DNA of 34,241 nt from Thiodiazotropha sp037382065 (lineage in GTDB: Bacteria > Pseudomonadota > Gammaproteobacteria > Chromatiales > Chromatiaceae): contig JARRQF010000018.1 in the NCBI GenBank assembly GCA_037382065.1, positions 1 to 34,241 on the forward strand. The letters run 5' to 3'. Every line of letters begins with the position of its first letter. The first letter of the stretch is position 1. The notes beneath the pieces were generated by a model. The model did no database searches. It was not told the origin of the DNA and saw nothing but the letters and a program-made list of their open reading frames with translations. Shown here piece after piece: positions 25,743 through 33,363 of the stretch. The translations under genes were made by a program, and so were the position numbers.

Positions 25743-26252
25743 ATGAAAAGGATAGTTTTAAGCAGTATTTTGGTCTCATGTAGTCTGATTTGTTCGCAAT
25801 CATATGCAGAAAATTCGATTACTCAAGAGAGTTCTAACGAAAAGGTCATTGAGAAGACTGGAGCACAAGAGATGGTTATTGAAGAGATAAAGGTGCAAGA
25901 GAACAACACCGAAGATAGTCCTGTTGAGGCTAAGTGTCGAGAAAAAACGATACAAACCATAAGCATTTCAAATTCATCGATTGAGTCAATTGATACTGAT
26001 TTTAATCAGATAGCGGAATCAACCAAGAATAAAATCAATAAAATAGCAGAAGAATTAGGTCTGAAGGATTTTGATCTAAACATGACAGATCAATACGCTA
26101 ATCGCAACGGCTATTCAACGACTACATATGACTACAGTGCATCGTTATCAATGACATTTCAGTTTGATAAAAACGCATTTGGGGTCTTTTTGAAAGAATT
26201 ATCACCTGTTAGCATTTCTTCTTCTATCACTAAACAGGAATGTATCGAGTAA
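25743..26252 (+). CDS. Secreted protein of unknown function
   Basis: A 169-residue protein with a clear Sec signal peptide (KRIVLSSILVSCSLICSQSYA, cleavage after Ala22). A Glu/Lys/Thr-rich segment (about 23-65) looks unstructured. A folded C-terminal domain of about 100 residues has two cysteines (Cys63, Cys167) that could form a disulfide. The middle, FNQIAESTKNKINKIAEELGLKDFDLNMTDQY, followed by an aromatic YDYSASLSMTFQF strand, faintly recalls SIMPL/DUF541 periplasmic proteins, but I would not assign it. An excellent AGGAGG site precedes the ATG. It lies in the AT-rich accessory region and ends 19 bases before a MITE-like copy. Confidence 0.75.
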   Translation: MKRIVLSSILVSCSLICSQSYAENSITQESSNEKVIEKTGAQEMVIEEIKVQENNTEDSPVEAKCREKTIQTISISNSSIESIDTDFNQIAESTKNKINKIAEELGLKDFDLNMTDQYANRNGYSTTTYDYSASLSMTFQFDKNAFGVFLKELSPVSISSSITKQECIE

Positions 26253-26270
26253 CCCTGCCTTTAACCTTTG

Positions 26271-26511
26271 AAGAAAATAGCTTCGATGGTTATGGTACCT
26301 ACTGGGTGAATCACGCTACAACGTGAATGGCACGCTTGTGGCGGCGCATGGCGGCGTTGCAACTCCTTGGAATAGCGGGCTATTGTGCGTCGTTGCGCGC
26401 TGTGCATGGATGCACCCGTGTCGCGGGCAGATGGATGTGCAGGAGCGAGCTTTGCCCTGCACCACCACAAGCGCACTCTTCACGTTGTCCAACTGATCTT
26501 TTTAGGTTCAA
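26271..26511. mobile_element. MITE-like structured element, copy 2, inverted relative to copy 1
   Basis: Matches the reverse complement of most of copy 1 (21574-21735) closely, for example GGTGAATCACGCTACA and GGATGTGCAGGAGCGA. It keeps one terminal repeat (26490-26511) but lacks the opposite end. About 80 extra bases (roughly 26346-26428) sit in the middle, themselves GC-rich and structured. Together with copy 1 it brackets the AT-rich accessory genes in inverted orientation. Confidence 0.75.
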
Positions 26512-26514
26512 GCT

Positions 26515-26569
26515 GCCTCTGAATAAGTCACGCATCGATAAACTATTCGGTTTAGTGTTATTCAGAGGC
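26515..26569. repeat. Short inverted repeat, insertion-sequence-end-like
   Basis: GCCTCTGAATAA (26515-26526) and its perfect complement TTATTCAGAGGC (26558-26569) enclose 31 bases. Ends with CCTCTGAATAA occur in some insertion sequences and their MITE derivatives, so this may be an empty or collapsed element. It directly abuts MITE copy 2. Confidence 0.55.
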
Positions 26570-26679
26570 TCATAATTCCACTATATACCGCAATTATCGC
26601 ATCAAAATTTCCATACAAAGAAGAAGAGAGCGATTAACCTGCCAGTTGCATTAATTATCTGAATAAAATAGCATTAGAT

Positions 26680-26757
26680 CCTTAAAAAAATAATTTGACC
26701 GCTACATTCTAATAGCAGATTCATGATTTTTAATAAAAATAGCTTGAATGGTCATGC
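26680..26757. mobile_element. MITE-like element, diverged end fragment (copy 3)
   Basis: About 78 bases align with the reverse complement of 21721-21788, sharing TTGACCGCT and CATTCTAATA and then an AATAAAAATAGCTTGAATGG-like block. Only one end is present, complementary to the end missing from copy 2. It lies directly upstream of the 77-residue gene and might supply its promoter. Confidence 0.55.
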
Positions 26758-26788
26758 TTGGATTAGTCAATAAAAAGAGGGAATTTGA

Positions 26789-27022
26789 ATGGCGCATATA
26801 AATATCGCACTCTTGGCTGCAGAATGCTTTTCAAACGATGGAAAGCTTGACTCACAAGAACTAGGTAAAATGATCTCCTTGGCCGAAGAAGACGATGTTA
26901 TTACGCAAGAAGAGATAAGTGTTTTGACTAGCGTAATTAAGCGAATAAAACCTGAAGAAATGGATGAGCCCATGAGAGCTAGATTACAAAGTCTAGAATC
27001 AAAGATTAATACCTTAAGATAA
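26789..27022 (+). CDS. Small acidic protein, unknown function
   Basis: A 77-residue acidic, helical, cytoplasmic protein (MAHINIALLAAECFSNDGKL...). SNDGKLDSQEL and EEDDVITQEE resemble halves of EF-hand or TerB-like helix-loop-helix repeats, but neither has a full calcium-binding loop. AGAGGG a few bases ahead of the ATG supports translation. No neighbour indicates a role; a TnpB fragment follows on the same strand. Family not recognised with confidence. Confidence 0.6.
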   Translation: MAHINIALLAAECFSNDGKLDSQELGKMISLAEEDDVITQEEISVLTSVIKRIKPEEMDEPMRARLQSLESKINTLR

Positions 27023-27040
27023 ATTCTGCTGTAGAACTAT

Positions 27041-27215
27041 TGTGTCGTCAGCAAATGGTTCGTGTCGATCCAGACCAAGCGTGAGATTGAATCACAGGTG
27101 TATATGGCGACCAACATTGTTGGCGTCGATGTGGGCTTGCTTTGCCACGTTGAACGATGGCAACCACATCACGCCGCTCAATAGTTTCAGGAAATATCAA
27201 GCGCGGATCAATGCC
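27041..27215 (+). pseudogene. IS605-family TnpB (OrfB) fragment, frameshifted
   Basis: Read in one frame, 27050 to about 27136 gives SKWFVSIQTKREIESQVYMA, then TNIVGVDVG. Read in the next frame, about 27135-27210 gives ACFATLNDGNHITPLNSFRK and YQARINA. Joined, this is the TnpB segment just before and including the RuvC-I motif (D in GVDVG), followed by the usual FATLNDG and F.KYQ. Both ends of the gene and the rest of the nuclease are missing. It ends about 30 bases before the convergent histidine kinase stop. Confidence 0.7.
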
Positions 27216-27245
27216 ACGTTTGAGCACCGTAGGGATCACCGTTTT

Positions 27246-28835
27246 TTAGGGTGGCGAGGATATCAAAAGTACCAAAAAACGGGCACCTTGTTCGGATTCA
27301 CCTAAAACAATCTTGCCGTGGTAGGCCTTGAGCAGAGATTGCACGATGCCTAGTCCGAGGCCGGTCCCCCCTTGATGTCGTCGCGTGGTAAAGAATGGCG
27401 TGAAAATATGTTCCTGGTTGGCTGGAGATATGCCCGGGCCGTTGTCTAGCAAAGAGAGGGTCACCTCATTCTTAGTCGAGTTGAACTGCTCTATGACCAC
27501 TCGGTCCGCACCCTGCTCAAGACTGTTTGCCATCAAATTACCAAGAATAGTTTTTAGCGCATCAGTTTCTATGGCTAGCCGCAGATCAGAAAGCCCCTCC
27601 CCTACTGTTAAATTCAAGCCTCTATTACCATAGATATGGGCTAGCTCATCCAACACCGGTCCCAGTGTCGTACTTACCTGTAATGCTTGTTGGCTATCAG
27701 CTCGGGCCAGTTCAAGCAATCCTGTAACCAGGGTCTTGAGCCGGTCTGTATCTGACAGTAGATTATTGAGAAATCGTTGCTGTTGTGTAGATGGCATATC
27801 AGGGTGGTCGAGTAATAACTCCAAGGCTCCTTGCATTGCGGTCAAAGGCGTCTTGAATTCGTGCGAGACATGGGTTGCGAATTCCTCGATATAACGGGTT
27901 CGTTCGTACAAACAGTTGGACATTTGGGCAAAGCTCTCGCTTAGTTGAGCCAACTCATATGTTCCTGGTTTCTTGATGGGCTTAATTTTCGCTTCGACGT
28001 CTGATGCAACTCGCTCGGTCTGGCGAATCAAAGCTTTGATGGGCCTAACGATACGTGAGGAGATTACAATCGCCAGCAGGAAGGTTAGCAGCACGATCAT
28101 TAGAGTTGGCCAGATGACTCGTTCTCTCTCTTGATAGAGAAAACGCAGGATATTCTCTGGTGAACGCGATAGATAGATGATGCCAAGCAGGCGCTTTTCA
28201 TGGAGTATTGGATAGGCAGTAAAAATCCGAATCTGAGAGCCTCTGCTAATGGAGGAGAGCGCCGGTTCAGGCTCGCTGGAAATGCGTTGGCGGATGTTGG
28301 CGGAATATCGTCCCTGCATCGCATTGACCACCTCTTTAACATGAGCCAGACTGGTGCCGACCTCATTACGACCAGCAATGACCACACCTCGCCAATCCAG
28401 CACTCGCATGCCTGCCAGCATCACCCGCTGGGTATCCCGCAAGATCGGTTCCATAGCTTCGCCAATCGCCGTAGCAGCACTATTGGTTGGGCCGAATGCC
28501 GGATGGGGGTTGGGACGCCTGGGTAAAGGATCCGCAGTTGAGAGGCTGAGCATGGGTTTGATCGGCTGGTAATATTCATCGCTTTGCGGAAGTGATCGCA
28601 GCTTTTGGCCGAAACTGCTGGCTTGATCGGCATCAAGCGCCAGGACTTGCTGTTTGTAATGGGCTGCCAAGACGGCCGATTGCGCGATTAATTCTAACTC
28701 GGTGCGCAATACCAGCTCATCTTCAAACAAGCGAAATAGATAGAGGCTGCCCAAGGGAATCAATAGTACAACCAGGGAAAAGCTAAGCAGGATGGTACGC
28801 AGACGAAAGAGACGAGGCCACTGCACTAGCGACAA
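27246..28835 (-). CDS. Sensor histidine kinase of the exosortase locus
   Basis: A 529-residue inner-membrane kinase. TM1 is about 13-35, a periplasmic sensor spans about 36-240, TM2 is about 241-260 and HAMP about 258-312. The dimerisation/phosphoacceptor motif is FATHVSHEFKTPLTAMQGAL with His325. The ATPase domain has N-box NLMANSLEQGA, G1 DNGPGI and G2 GGTGLGLGI. The layout recalls CreC-type kinases. The sensor region has no fold I recognise. It overlaps the regulator gene, so they form a pair, and both lie downstream of the exosortase and its predicted substrate. The start is TTG 28835 or GTG 28826; neither has a convincing ribosome site, which fits coupling to the upstream gene. Confidence 0.9.
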   Translation of the reverse strand: MSLVQWPRLFRLRTILLSFSLVVLLIPLGSLYLFRLFEDELVLRTELELIAQSAVLAAHYKQQVLALDADQASSFGQKLRSLPQSDEYYQPIKPMLSLSTADPLPRRPNPHPAFGPTNSAATAIGEAMEPILRDTQRVMLAGMRVLDWRGVVIAGRNEVGTSLAHVKEVVNAMQGRYSANIRQRISSEPEPALSSISRGSQIRIFTAYPILHEKRLLGIIYLSRSPENILRFLYQERERVIWPTLMIVLLTFLLAIVISSRIVRPIKALIRQTERVASDVEAKIKPIKKPGTYELAQLSESFAQMSNCLYERTRYIEEFATHVSHEFKTPLTAMQGALELLLDHPDMPSTQQQRFLNNLLSDTDRLKTLVTGLLELARADSQQALQVSTTLGPVLDELAHIYGNRGLNLTVGEGLSDLRLAIETDALKTILGNLMANSLEQGADRVVIEQFNSTKNEVTLSLLDNGPGISPANQEHIFTPFFTTRRHQGGTGLGLGIVQSLLKAYHGKIVLGESEQGARFLVLLISSPP

Positions 28836-29521
28836 TCCGAGAGTTTATAGCCGACCCCATGCACCGTGGTGATTAGCGTAGGCGCACCCATCTCAGTAAA
28901 TTTTTTGCGAATATGACGGATGTGGCTATCGATGGTACGGTGACTGACGTAGACTTGGCCGGGATAGGCGCGATTCATAATCTGATCGCGTTCAAACACC
29001 TGCTGGGGGCTGGTTAGAAATAGAGTCAAGATTGCAAATTCGGTGGCGGTTAGTTCTACTGGCATCTCATCCCACCACACCATGTGTTGTAGGCTATTAA
29101 GCTTTAATTTGTGGTACTGAAATTGAGATTTTTCCTGCACCGAGGTGCTAGAAGCGGGTTGCGTGCGTTTTAAAATAGCACTGATACGTGCTACCAATTC
29201 GCGGGGACTGAAGGGTTTGGTAACATAATCATCACCCCCTATCTCCAAGCCCAGGATGCGATCAATCTCATCATCGCGAGAAGAAAGAAAAAGGATCGGT
29301 GTATCCTGCGTCTTGCGAATCTCACGGCAACACGTCAGGCCATCCATTTCTGGCATATTGATGTCCAGCACGATGAGATCGATCGGATGTAGTGCCAATT
29401 GCTGCAATGCTTGTGTGCCATCAAAAGCTGTTATAACCCCCATACCTGATTTCTCCAGGGCAAACTGAATCACTTCTAGAATATGCGGATCGTCATCGAC
29501 TGCGAGAATGTTTTTGCTCAT
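28826..29521 (-). CDS. OmpR-family response regulator of the exosortase locus
   Basis: A 231-residue two-component regulator. The receiver domain (1-118) has acidic residues DDD (9-11), phosphoacceptor Asp53 in LIVLDINMPEMDG, Thr/Ser in FLSSRDDE and Lys in TKPFSPRELVARI. The C-terminal winged helix has ELTATEFAILTLFLTSP and SHRTIDSHIRHIRKKF. EIDRILGLEIGGDDYVTKPF is close to CreB-type regulators. I chose ATG 29521 (MSKNILAVDDD) because the receiver begins there; the frame can extend to TTG 29560, but that codon lies upstream of the predicted -35. Targets are unknown; the neighbouring VIT/VWA and exosortase genes are obvious candidates. Confidence 0.93.
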   Translation of the reverse strand: MSKNILAVDDDPHILEVIQFALEKSGMGVITAFDGTQALQQLALHPIDLIVLDINMPEMDGLTCCREIRKTQDTPILFLSSRDDEIDRILGLEIGGDDYVTKPFSPRELVARISAILKRTQPASSTSVQEKSQFQYHKLKLNSLQHMVWWDEMPVELTATEFAILTLFLTSPQQVFERDQIMNRAYPGQVYVSHRTIDSHIRHIRKKFTEMGAPTLITTVHGVGYKLSDCR

Positions 29522-29527
29522 GAATCT

Positions 29528-29556
29528 ATTAGAATAATCGTTGAGGTCGGAGTCAA
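29528..29556 (-). promoter_or_regulatory. Candidate promoter for the regulator-kinase pair
   Basis: On the minus strand TTGACT (29556-29551) and TCTAAT (29533-29528) are 17 bases apart, each 5 of 6 to consensus. The predicted start of transcription is at about 29521, the A of the regulator's ATG, so the message would be leaderless. No Shine-Dalgarno site precedes that ATG, which agrees. Confidence 0.5.
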
Positions 29557-29621
29557 ACAATTAACCAATATTAATGAATAAGTGTTGCTGACAGATACCG
29601 CCCTAATTTACTTGATTACTC

Positions 29622-29641
29622 CCAAGCTTCAGTAAGCTTGG
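29622..29641 (-). terminator. Perfect hairpin just after the VIT/VWA gene
   Basis: CCAAGCTT (29622-29629) pairs fully with AAGCTTGG (29634-29641) around a 4-base loop, 1 base beyond the VIT/VWA stop codon. No T run follows on the minus strand, so it may attenuate rather than end transcription, or stabilise the upstream message. Confidence 0.45.
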
Positions 29642-29642
29642 A

Positions 29643-31703
29643 TTAGCTCATTCCTATATTCTGTGTGGCTACAGTTTTCTCCTGCTGGCGACGTTGCCAC
29701 CAGAATAACCCTGCCAAAACCAGTATCAGCAACATCAGCCCCTCTTCAGCCTCCGGCGCAGAGCTGCCATGAAACTGCTGTGTAGGATAGGCATTTTGGC
29801 TGATTCCCTTGACCATGGGCAGGGGTACCGAAGCCTCTTTTGACGCACTGGGTTGTTCATTATAGATCTTCTGCGATACAGCGATGAAAGCAGTCCAGCG
29901 TGTCATCAGGGAAAAATCGAGTCCCAATTGGGTCACCTTTTCTTGCAATAGCTCATCGGTCAGTTCTGAGAAGCGGCGATCATTTGGTCGAGTCATCTCT
30001 CGCATATAGTCAACAATGCGGCTTTTGGCCCAAATCAGTGGAATCGCTTGGCTCTGTTCTGCTGTTTTCTGATTGAGCTGAAGTTTGAGTGGCAAAGTGG
30101 CCTGCTGCCCATTGATGTGCCCGAGAATTTTAATGGACTTGTTGCCAACCTGTTTGATCTTGCCCAGGATACGCAGAGAATCACCGCTAAAGAGATCTGG
30201 CAGCCGTGCGGGTGTAACCTGCTCTACTTGGGTATTACCCCAGTCGATGCTGACATCGGTCAGTATCGGTGTACGCAAGCGCTCGGCGAAACGCTGGGCG
30301 GCACCTTCTATTTCCTCTGTGGGGTCGATATAGCGCACAAAGCCCTGACCGGCCTGCGCCATTTCATCTAACAGATAGCGGTTAACGCCGGTTCCGACCC
30401 CCAGGGCATAGATACGGGCACTACCACGCAAACTCTGGATGCGCTGCAGCACACTCTGTTCATTGCCGATGTAACCATCGGTTAGAAAGACAACGATGCG
30501 TAGATGGTTCTGTATCACTGGCACCGAAAGGGCCTGCTCAATAGCACGATTGATCTCAGTACCACCACCGGCTTGAAAGCCTTGGACATGCGCCTGACCG
30601 CGACGCAGATTCTCAGCGGTAGCAGGCAATGGGGTGGCATGGAACTCCCTGGGGCTGTTGCTGAAGTCGATGATTCGAAAATGGTCACTGGGCCGCAAAT
30701 GGTGTAACACCTGCTGCATAAAAGCCTTGCTAGCCTTCAGAGGATCACCAGACATGGAGCCAGAGGTGTCAAGCACAAACACCATTTCACGCGGAGTAAT
30801 GGCCTCGCTCTGGGGTATTGCTGGCGGTTCCAGTAACACACTGAAGAAGTGGCCTCGCTCATCCTCATGGGTCAGTAAACCAGCCTGTACCTGTTCCCCG
30901 GCCAGACGATAGTGAAGTTCAAAGTCTCGATTATCGATAACGCGGCCGTTGCTAAGCGTGATGCTTCTGTGCTGTTTATCCACTGATTTGATCTCTATGC
31001 CGTGAGTCGGGCTGGAAACTGCGGCGACAGGCATGCCTCCATCCAAAGTAATCTCAATACTTACCCGCTCTTGTTCGATCTCTTTGGGTAGGTTCAGCCC
31101 TGCCACAGAGGGATAGTCTGGTAGTGCCTCCAACTGCCACTGACCAACTTGTTTGGTAATCTTTTGTTTTATTTGTTCTGGTTGATAGCGAGGCCCTACA
31201 ACAAGCGGTAAGACCAGCTCATAATGACCGTCCAGCCGCTCGATATGCTGTACATATTGCAAGGTGATATGAATGGGCAAGTCAGGCATGAGATTGGCCA
31301 GTTGTTGGGTAAACATGTTGGGCCGATGTTGTTCCAATAAACTAGCGGATTTGCCCTGCTGCTTGGCTTGGTTAAACGCTTCCTTAGCCTCTTCGAGGCG
31401 GCGAATCTTGGCTTCGACCAGCTCGTCCGCTACGCGCATGCGCATGGCATGTACGGCGGCATCTTTATTCAAGGGAAAAAGGTAGCTGGCATTAAGGGGT
31501 GTGCTGGTCGGGTTTTGGAATTCCTGCTCCAGGGTTATTTGGGCAAGGTCGCCCTGGATATCGACTTGGTAGTGGGATTTTAATAAGGGGAAAAGGATCT
31601 TCTTTCCTTCATGTTCAGCTTCAATAAAGCCGCCAGGAACCTGATCGTCAGCCCAGATGGATAAGCACCATAGGGTCATTAGTAAAAACAGCGATTTTTT
31701 CAT
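29643..31703 (-). CDS. VIT and von Willebrand A domain surface protein with PEP-CTERM-like tail
   Basis: A 686-residue exported protein, the likely exosortase substrate. A Sec signal peptide (1-18, MKKSLFLLMTLWCLSIWA) precedes a VIT domain (about 25-155, with YLFPLNKDAAVHAMRMRV and NQAKQQGKSASLLEQHRPNM). A VWA domain (about 306-480) has metal-site motif DTSGS (312-316) and the later LTDGYIG. The C-terminus has APEAEE (649-654), a hydrophobic helix (655-669) and RR (671-672). This tripartite tail is what exosortases cut; it lacks LPxTG. The VIT-VWA body closely resembles the target of the marine proteobacterial dedicated sortase system. It overlaps the exosortase gene by ATGA, with AAAGGAAG ahead of the ATG. 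Confidence 0.88.
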   Translation of the reverse strand: MKKSLFLLMTLWCLSIWADDQVPGGFIEAEHEGKKILFPLLKSHYQVDIQGDLAQITLEQEFQNPTSTPLNASYLFPLNKDAAVHAMRMRVADELVEAKIRRLEEAKEAFNQAKQQGKSASLLEQHRPNMFTQQLANLMPDLPIHITLQYVQHIERLDGHYELVLPLVVGPRYQPEQIKQKITKQVGQWQLEALPDYPSVAGLNLPKEIEQERVSIEITLDGGMPVAAVSSPTHGIEIKSVDKQHRSITLSNGRVIDNRDFELHYRLAGEQVQAGLLTHEDERGHFFSVLLEPPAIPQSEAITPREMVFVLDTSGSMSGDPLKASKAFMQQVLHHLRPSDHFRIIDFSNSPREFHATPLPATAENLRRGQAHVQGFQAGGGTEINRAIEQALSVPVIQNHLRIVVFLTDGYIGNEQSVLQRIQSLRGSARIYALGVGTGVNRYLLDEMAQAGQGFVRYIDPTEEIEGAAQRFAERLRTPILTDVSIDWGNTQVEQVTPARLPDLFSGDSLRILGKIKQVGNKSIKILGHINGQQATLPLKLQLNQKTAEQSQAIPLIWAKSRIVDYMREMTRPNDRRFSELTDELLQEKVTQLGLDFSLMTRWTAFIAVSQKIYNEQPSASKEASVPLPMVKGISQNAYPTQQFHGSSAPEAEEGLMLLILVLAGLFWWQRRQQEKTVATQNIGMS

Positions 31704-33199
31704 GTATCACTTCCTTTAGGGTTGAGGGAAAGCAGTGCAATATGCAGCGGTTTGATCGCAATAGAGTGGATATCGAGCGCGGCGAACAGATGTTGATCCC
31801 AGTCCTGATTCTCATTAGTTGGGCTGTTCCAGGGGGCAATACGCTGTATCGCCATCCAGCTCTCTGGACTCTGAAACCAATGCCAAACAGCTTCGCCCAC
31901 ATGGGTTGTGGTTTTACCGCTACTGGAGATAAAGCTGACCGAAACACGCCAAACGCGACCATCCGGGGATTGCGCTCGATAGACGGCAGTCGGCAATAGA
32001 GAGGCATGGCTGCCAATGTAGTTAACAGAAAAGCCTAGTCCACGTAAACATTCGTCAGGCGCATGCAGATGGCGCAATGGAGATTGGGTTTGGGTAATTA
32101 GCAAACTACGCTCAGCGTATTGCATCTTGATGGCGGCACCGCCGAAGCGTTCAAAATAGTGACGCTCTTTATCGAGTAAGGGCACAACTTGGCCAACCTC
32201 TCCCGCGAGAAAACGTGGAGCATAGGGCGTATCTAATACCTCGCTGCTGTCCACCGGATGCGGTGTGAGGCTGACAATTAGCAAAACCAATAGAAAGAAG
32301 GCCATAGCACCAAAGATGGGTGGGCTGTGAGAGTACGCGGTGTTGCTTGACTGGTTTTGCAGCATTGGCTTCAAGGCTGTGATCGGTTCTTGGTGCTGCC
32401 CTGTCCGACCGATCAATAGAAAATAGAAAATTAGTAAGGCAAATCCTGGTAGCAGGGAAAACAATCCGACTAATTCATGCCAGGGCTGCTGCATTAGATC
32501 CACATTTGGCACAGGATAGAGTACGCCTAGCGCAAGAATCAGGATTCGCAGACTGTTGCTTATCCAGGCAGCCGATAACATAATCCATACTGCTGCCATG
32601 CCTTGCCGCCTACTAGGGCGTGCGAAAGCCATCAAAGCACACAACAGGATGGTCATTAATACCAGAGCCGAAGCCCCCGAACAGGGTAAATCGATTAGCA
32701 GAGACTCGGTGGGTAGTTGAATGCGGGTGCCCTGACAGCTAATGCCAGCATCTAGACTTGTTAGCAATGAACAGGAAGTCTCGGCCGACAGCTGTTGTAG
32801 GCCATACCCTAGGGTGCGTTGCAATATCCGCTCTAATGGTAGCGAACAGGCGAATAGCAGCGCCATCCACAGCGGAGATAAAGGACGTTGCCTCTGTTGC
32901 AAGCCCAATATCAATCCAAGAGCATAGACATCCACCACCAAGGCTAAAGCACTAAGAATATGGATTGCCAATACCTGTCCCGCCAAGCGAAGCATGGCGG
33001 TTGTTGCTAACAGCATCAGCGCCCTGCGCTGATATCGGCCTAGCACCTCTTTCCGGGGTGAGGTCAGGCTCCACAAGAGCAGCAGGGAGAATACCAAAAA
33101 GACCCAAAGGCCATCGGAGTCATAACTGGGGTCAAGCCAGGTATTTATCAACCAACGGACCGGGTCAATGGCCAAGATGCTGATGCTGAGCGCCAGCAT
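31700..33199 (-). CDS. Exosortase with EpsI-like C-terminal domain
   Basis: A predicted inner-membrane transpeptidase or protease that processes the tail of the adjacent VIT/VWA protein. In 499 residues about eight or nine helices (1-265) hold the exosortase catalytic residues: Cys173 in LPCSGAS, Arg218 in NSLRI and His241 in WHELVG. The N-terminal DPSYDSDGLW is the family's DP.YSHG-like motif. After another helix (about 295-312), a periplasmic EpsI/DUF3485-like domain has HAPDECLRGLGF (379-390). Such fusions occur in several exosortase subfamilies. I prefer ATG 33199; TTG 33202 directly precedes it and a stop lies 15 codons further up. No ribosome site is clear. It is the first gene of the minus-strand locus; subfamily not determined. 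Confidence 0.88.
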   Translation of the reverse strand: MLALSISILAIDPVRWLINTWLDPSYDSDGLWVFLVFSLLLLWSLTSPRKEVLGRYQRRALMLLATTAMLRLAGQVLAIHILSALALVVDVYALGLILGLQQRQRPLSPLWMALLFACSLPLERILQRTLGYGLQQLSAETSCSLLTSLDAGISCQGTRIQLPTESLLIDLPCSGASALVLMTILLCALMAFARPSRRQGMAAVWIMLSAAWISNSLRILILALGVLYPVPNVDLMQQPWHELVGLFSLLPGFALLIFYFLLIGRTGQHQEPITALKPMLQNQSSNTAYSHSPPIFGAMAFFLLVLLIVSLTPHPVDSSEVLDTPYAPRFLAGEVGQVVPLLDKERHYFERFGGAAIKMQYAERSLLITQTQSPLRHLHAPDECLRGLGFSVNYIGSHASLLPTAVYRAQSPDGRVWRVSVSFISSSGKTTTHVGEAVWHWFQSPESWMAIQRIAPWNSPTNENQDWDQHLFAALDIHSIAIKPLHIALLSLNPKGSDT

Positions 33200-33363
33200 C
33201 AAGAAAACAGTTTTTGTGCAGGATTTATGTGAGTGATACGATCAATGACCCCAACTACGACGGCTGAGTGTTGTAATACTTATGGTCTGATAATTTTCAT
33301 TACTTCATTGCATCGTGGAAGTTATACTGGCATGTAAATTATGGCTAATGGAAGTATAAACTT

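Noticed and set aside
26261..26476. Minus-strand ORF of 71 codons in MITE copy 2
   Set aside because: The reading frame belongs to the repeat itself and recurs in copy 1 with stops and shifts; best seen as element sequence.
27042..27305. Plus-strand ORF of 87 codons as an intact gene
   Set aside because: Only its middle matches TnpB; the first part is out of frame and the last part runs over the kinase gene.
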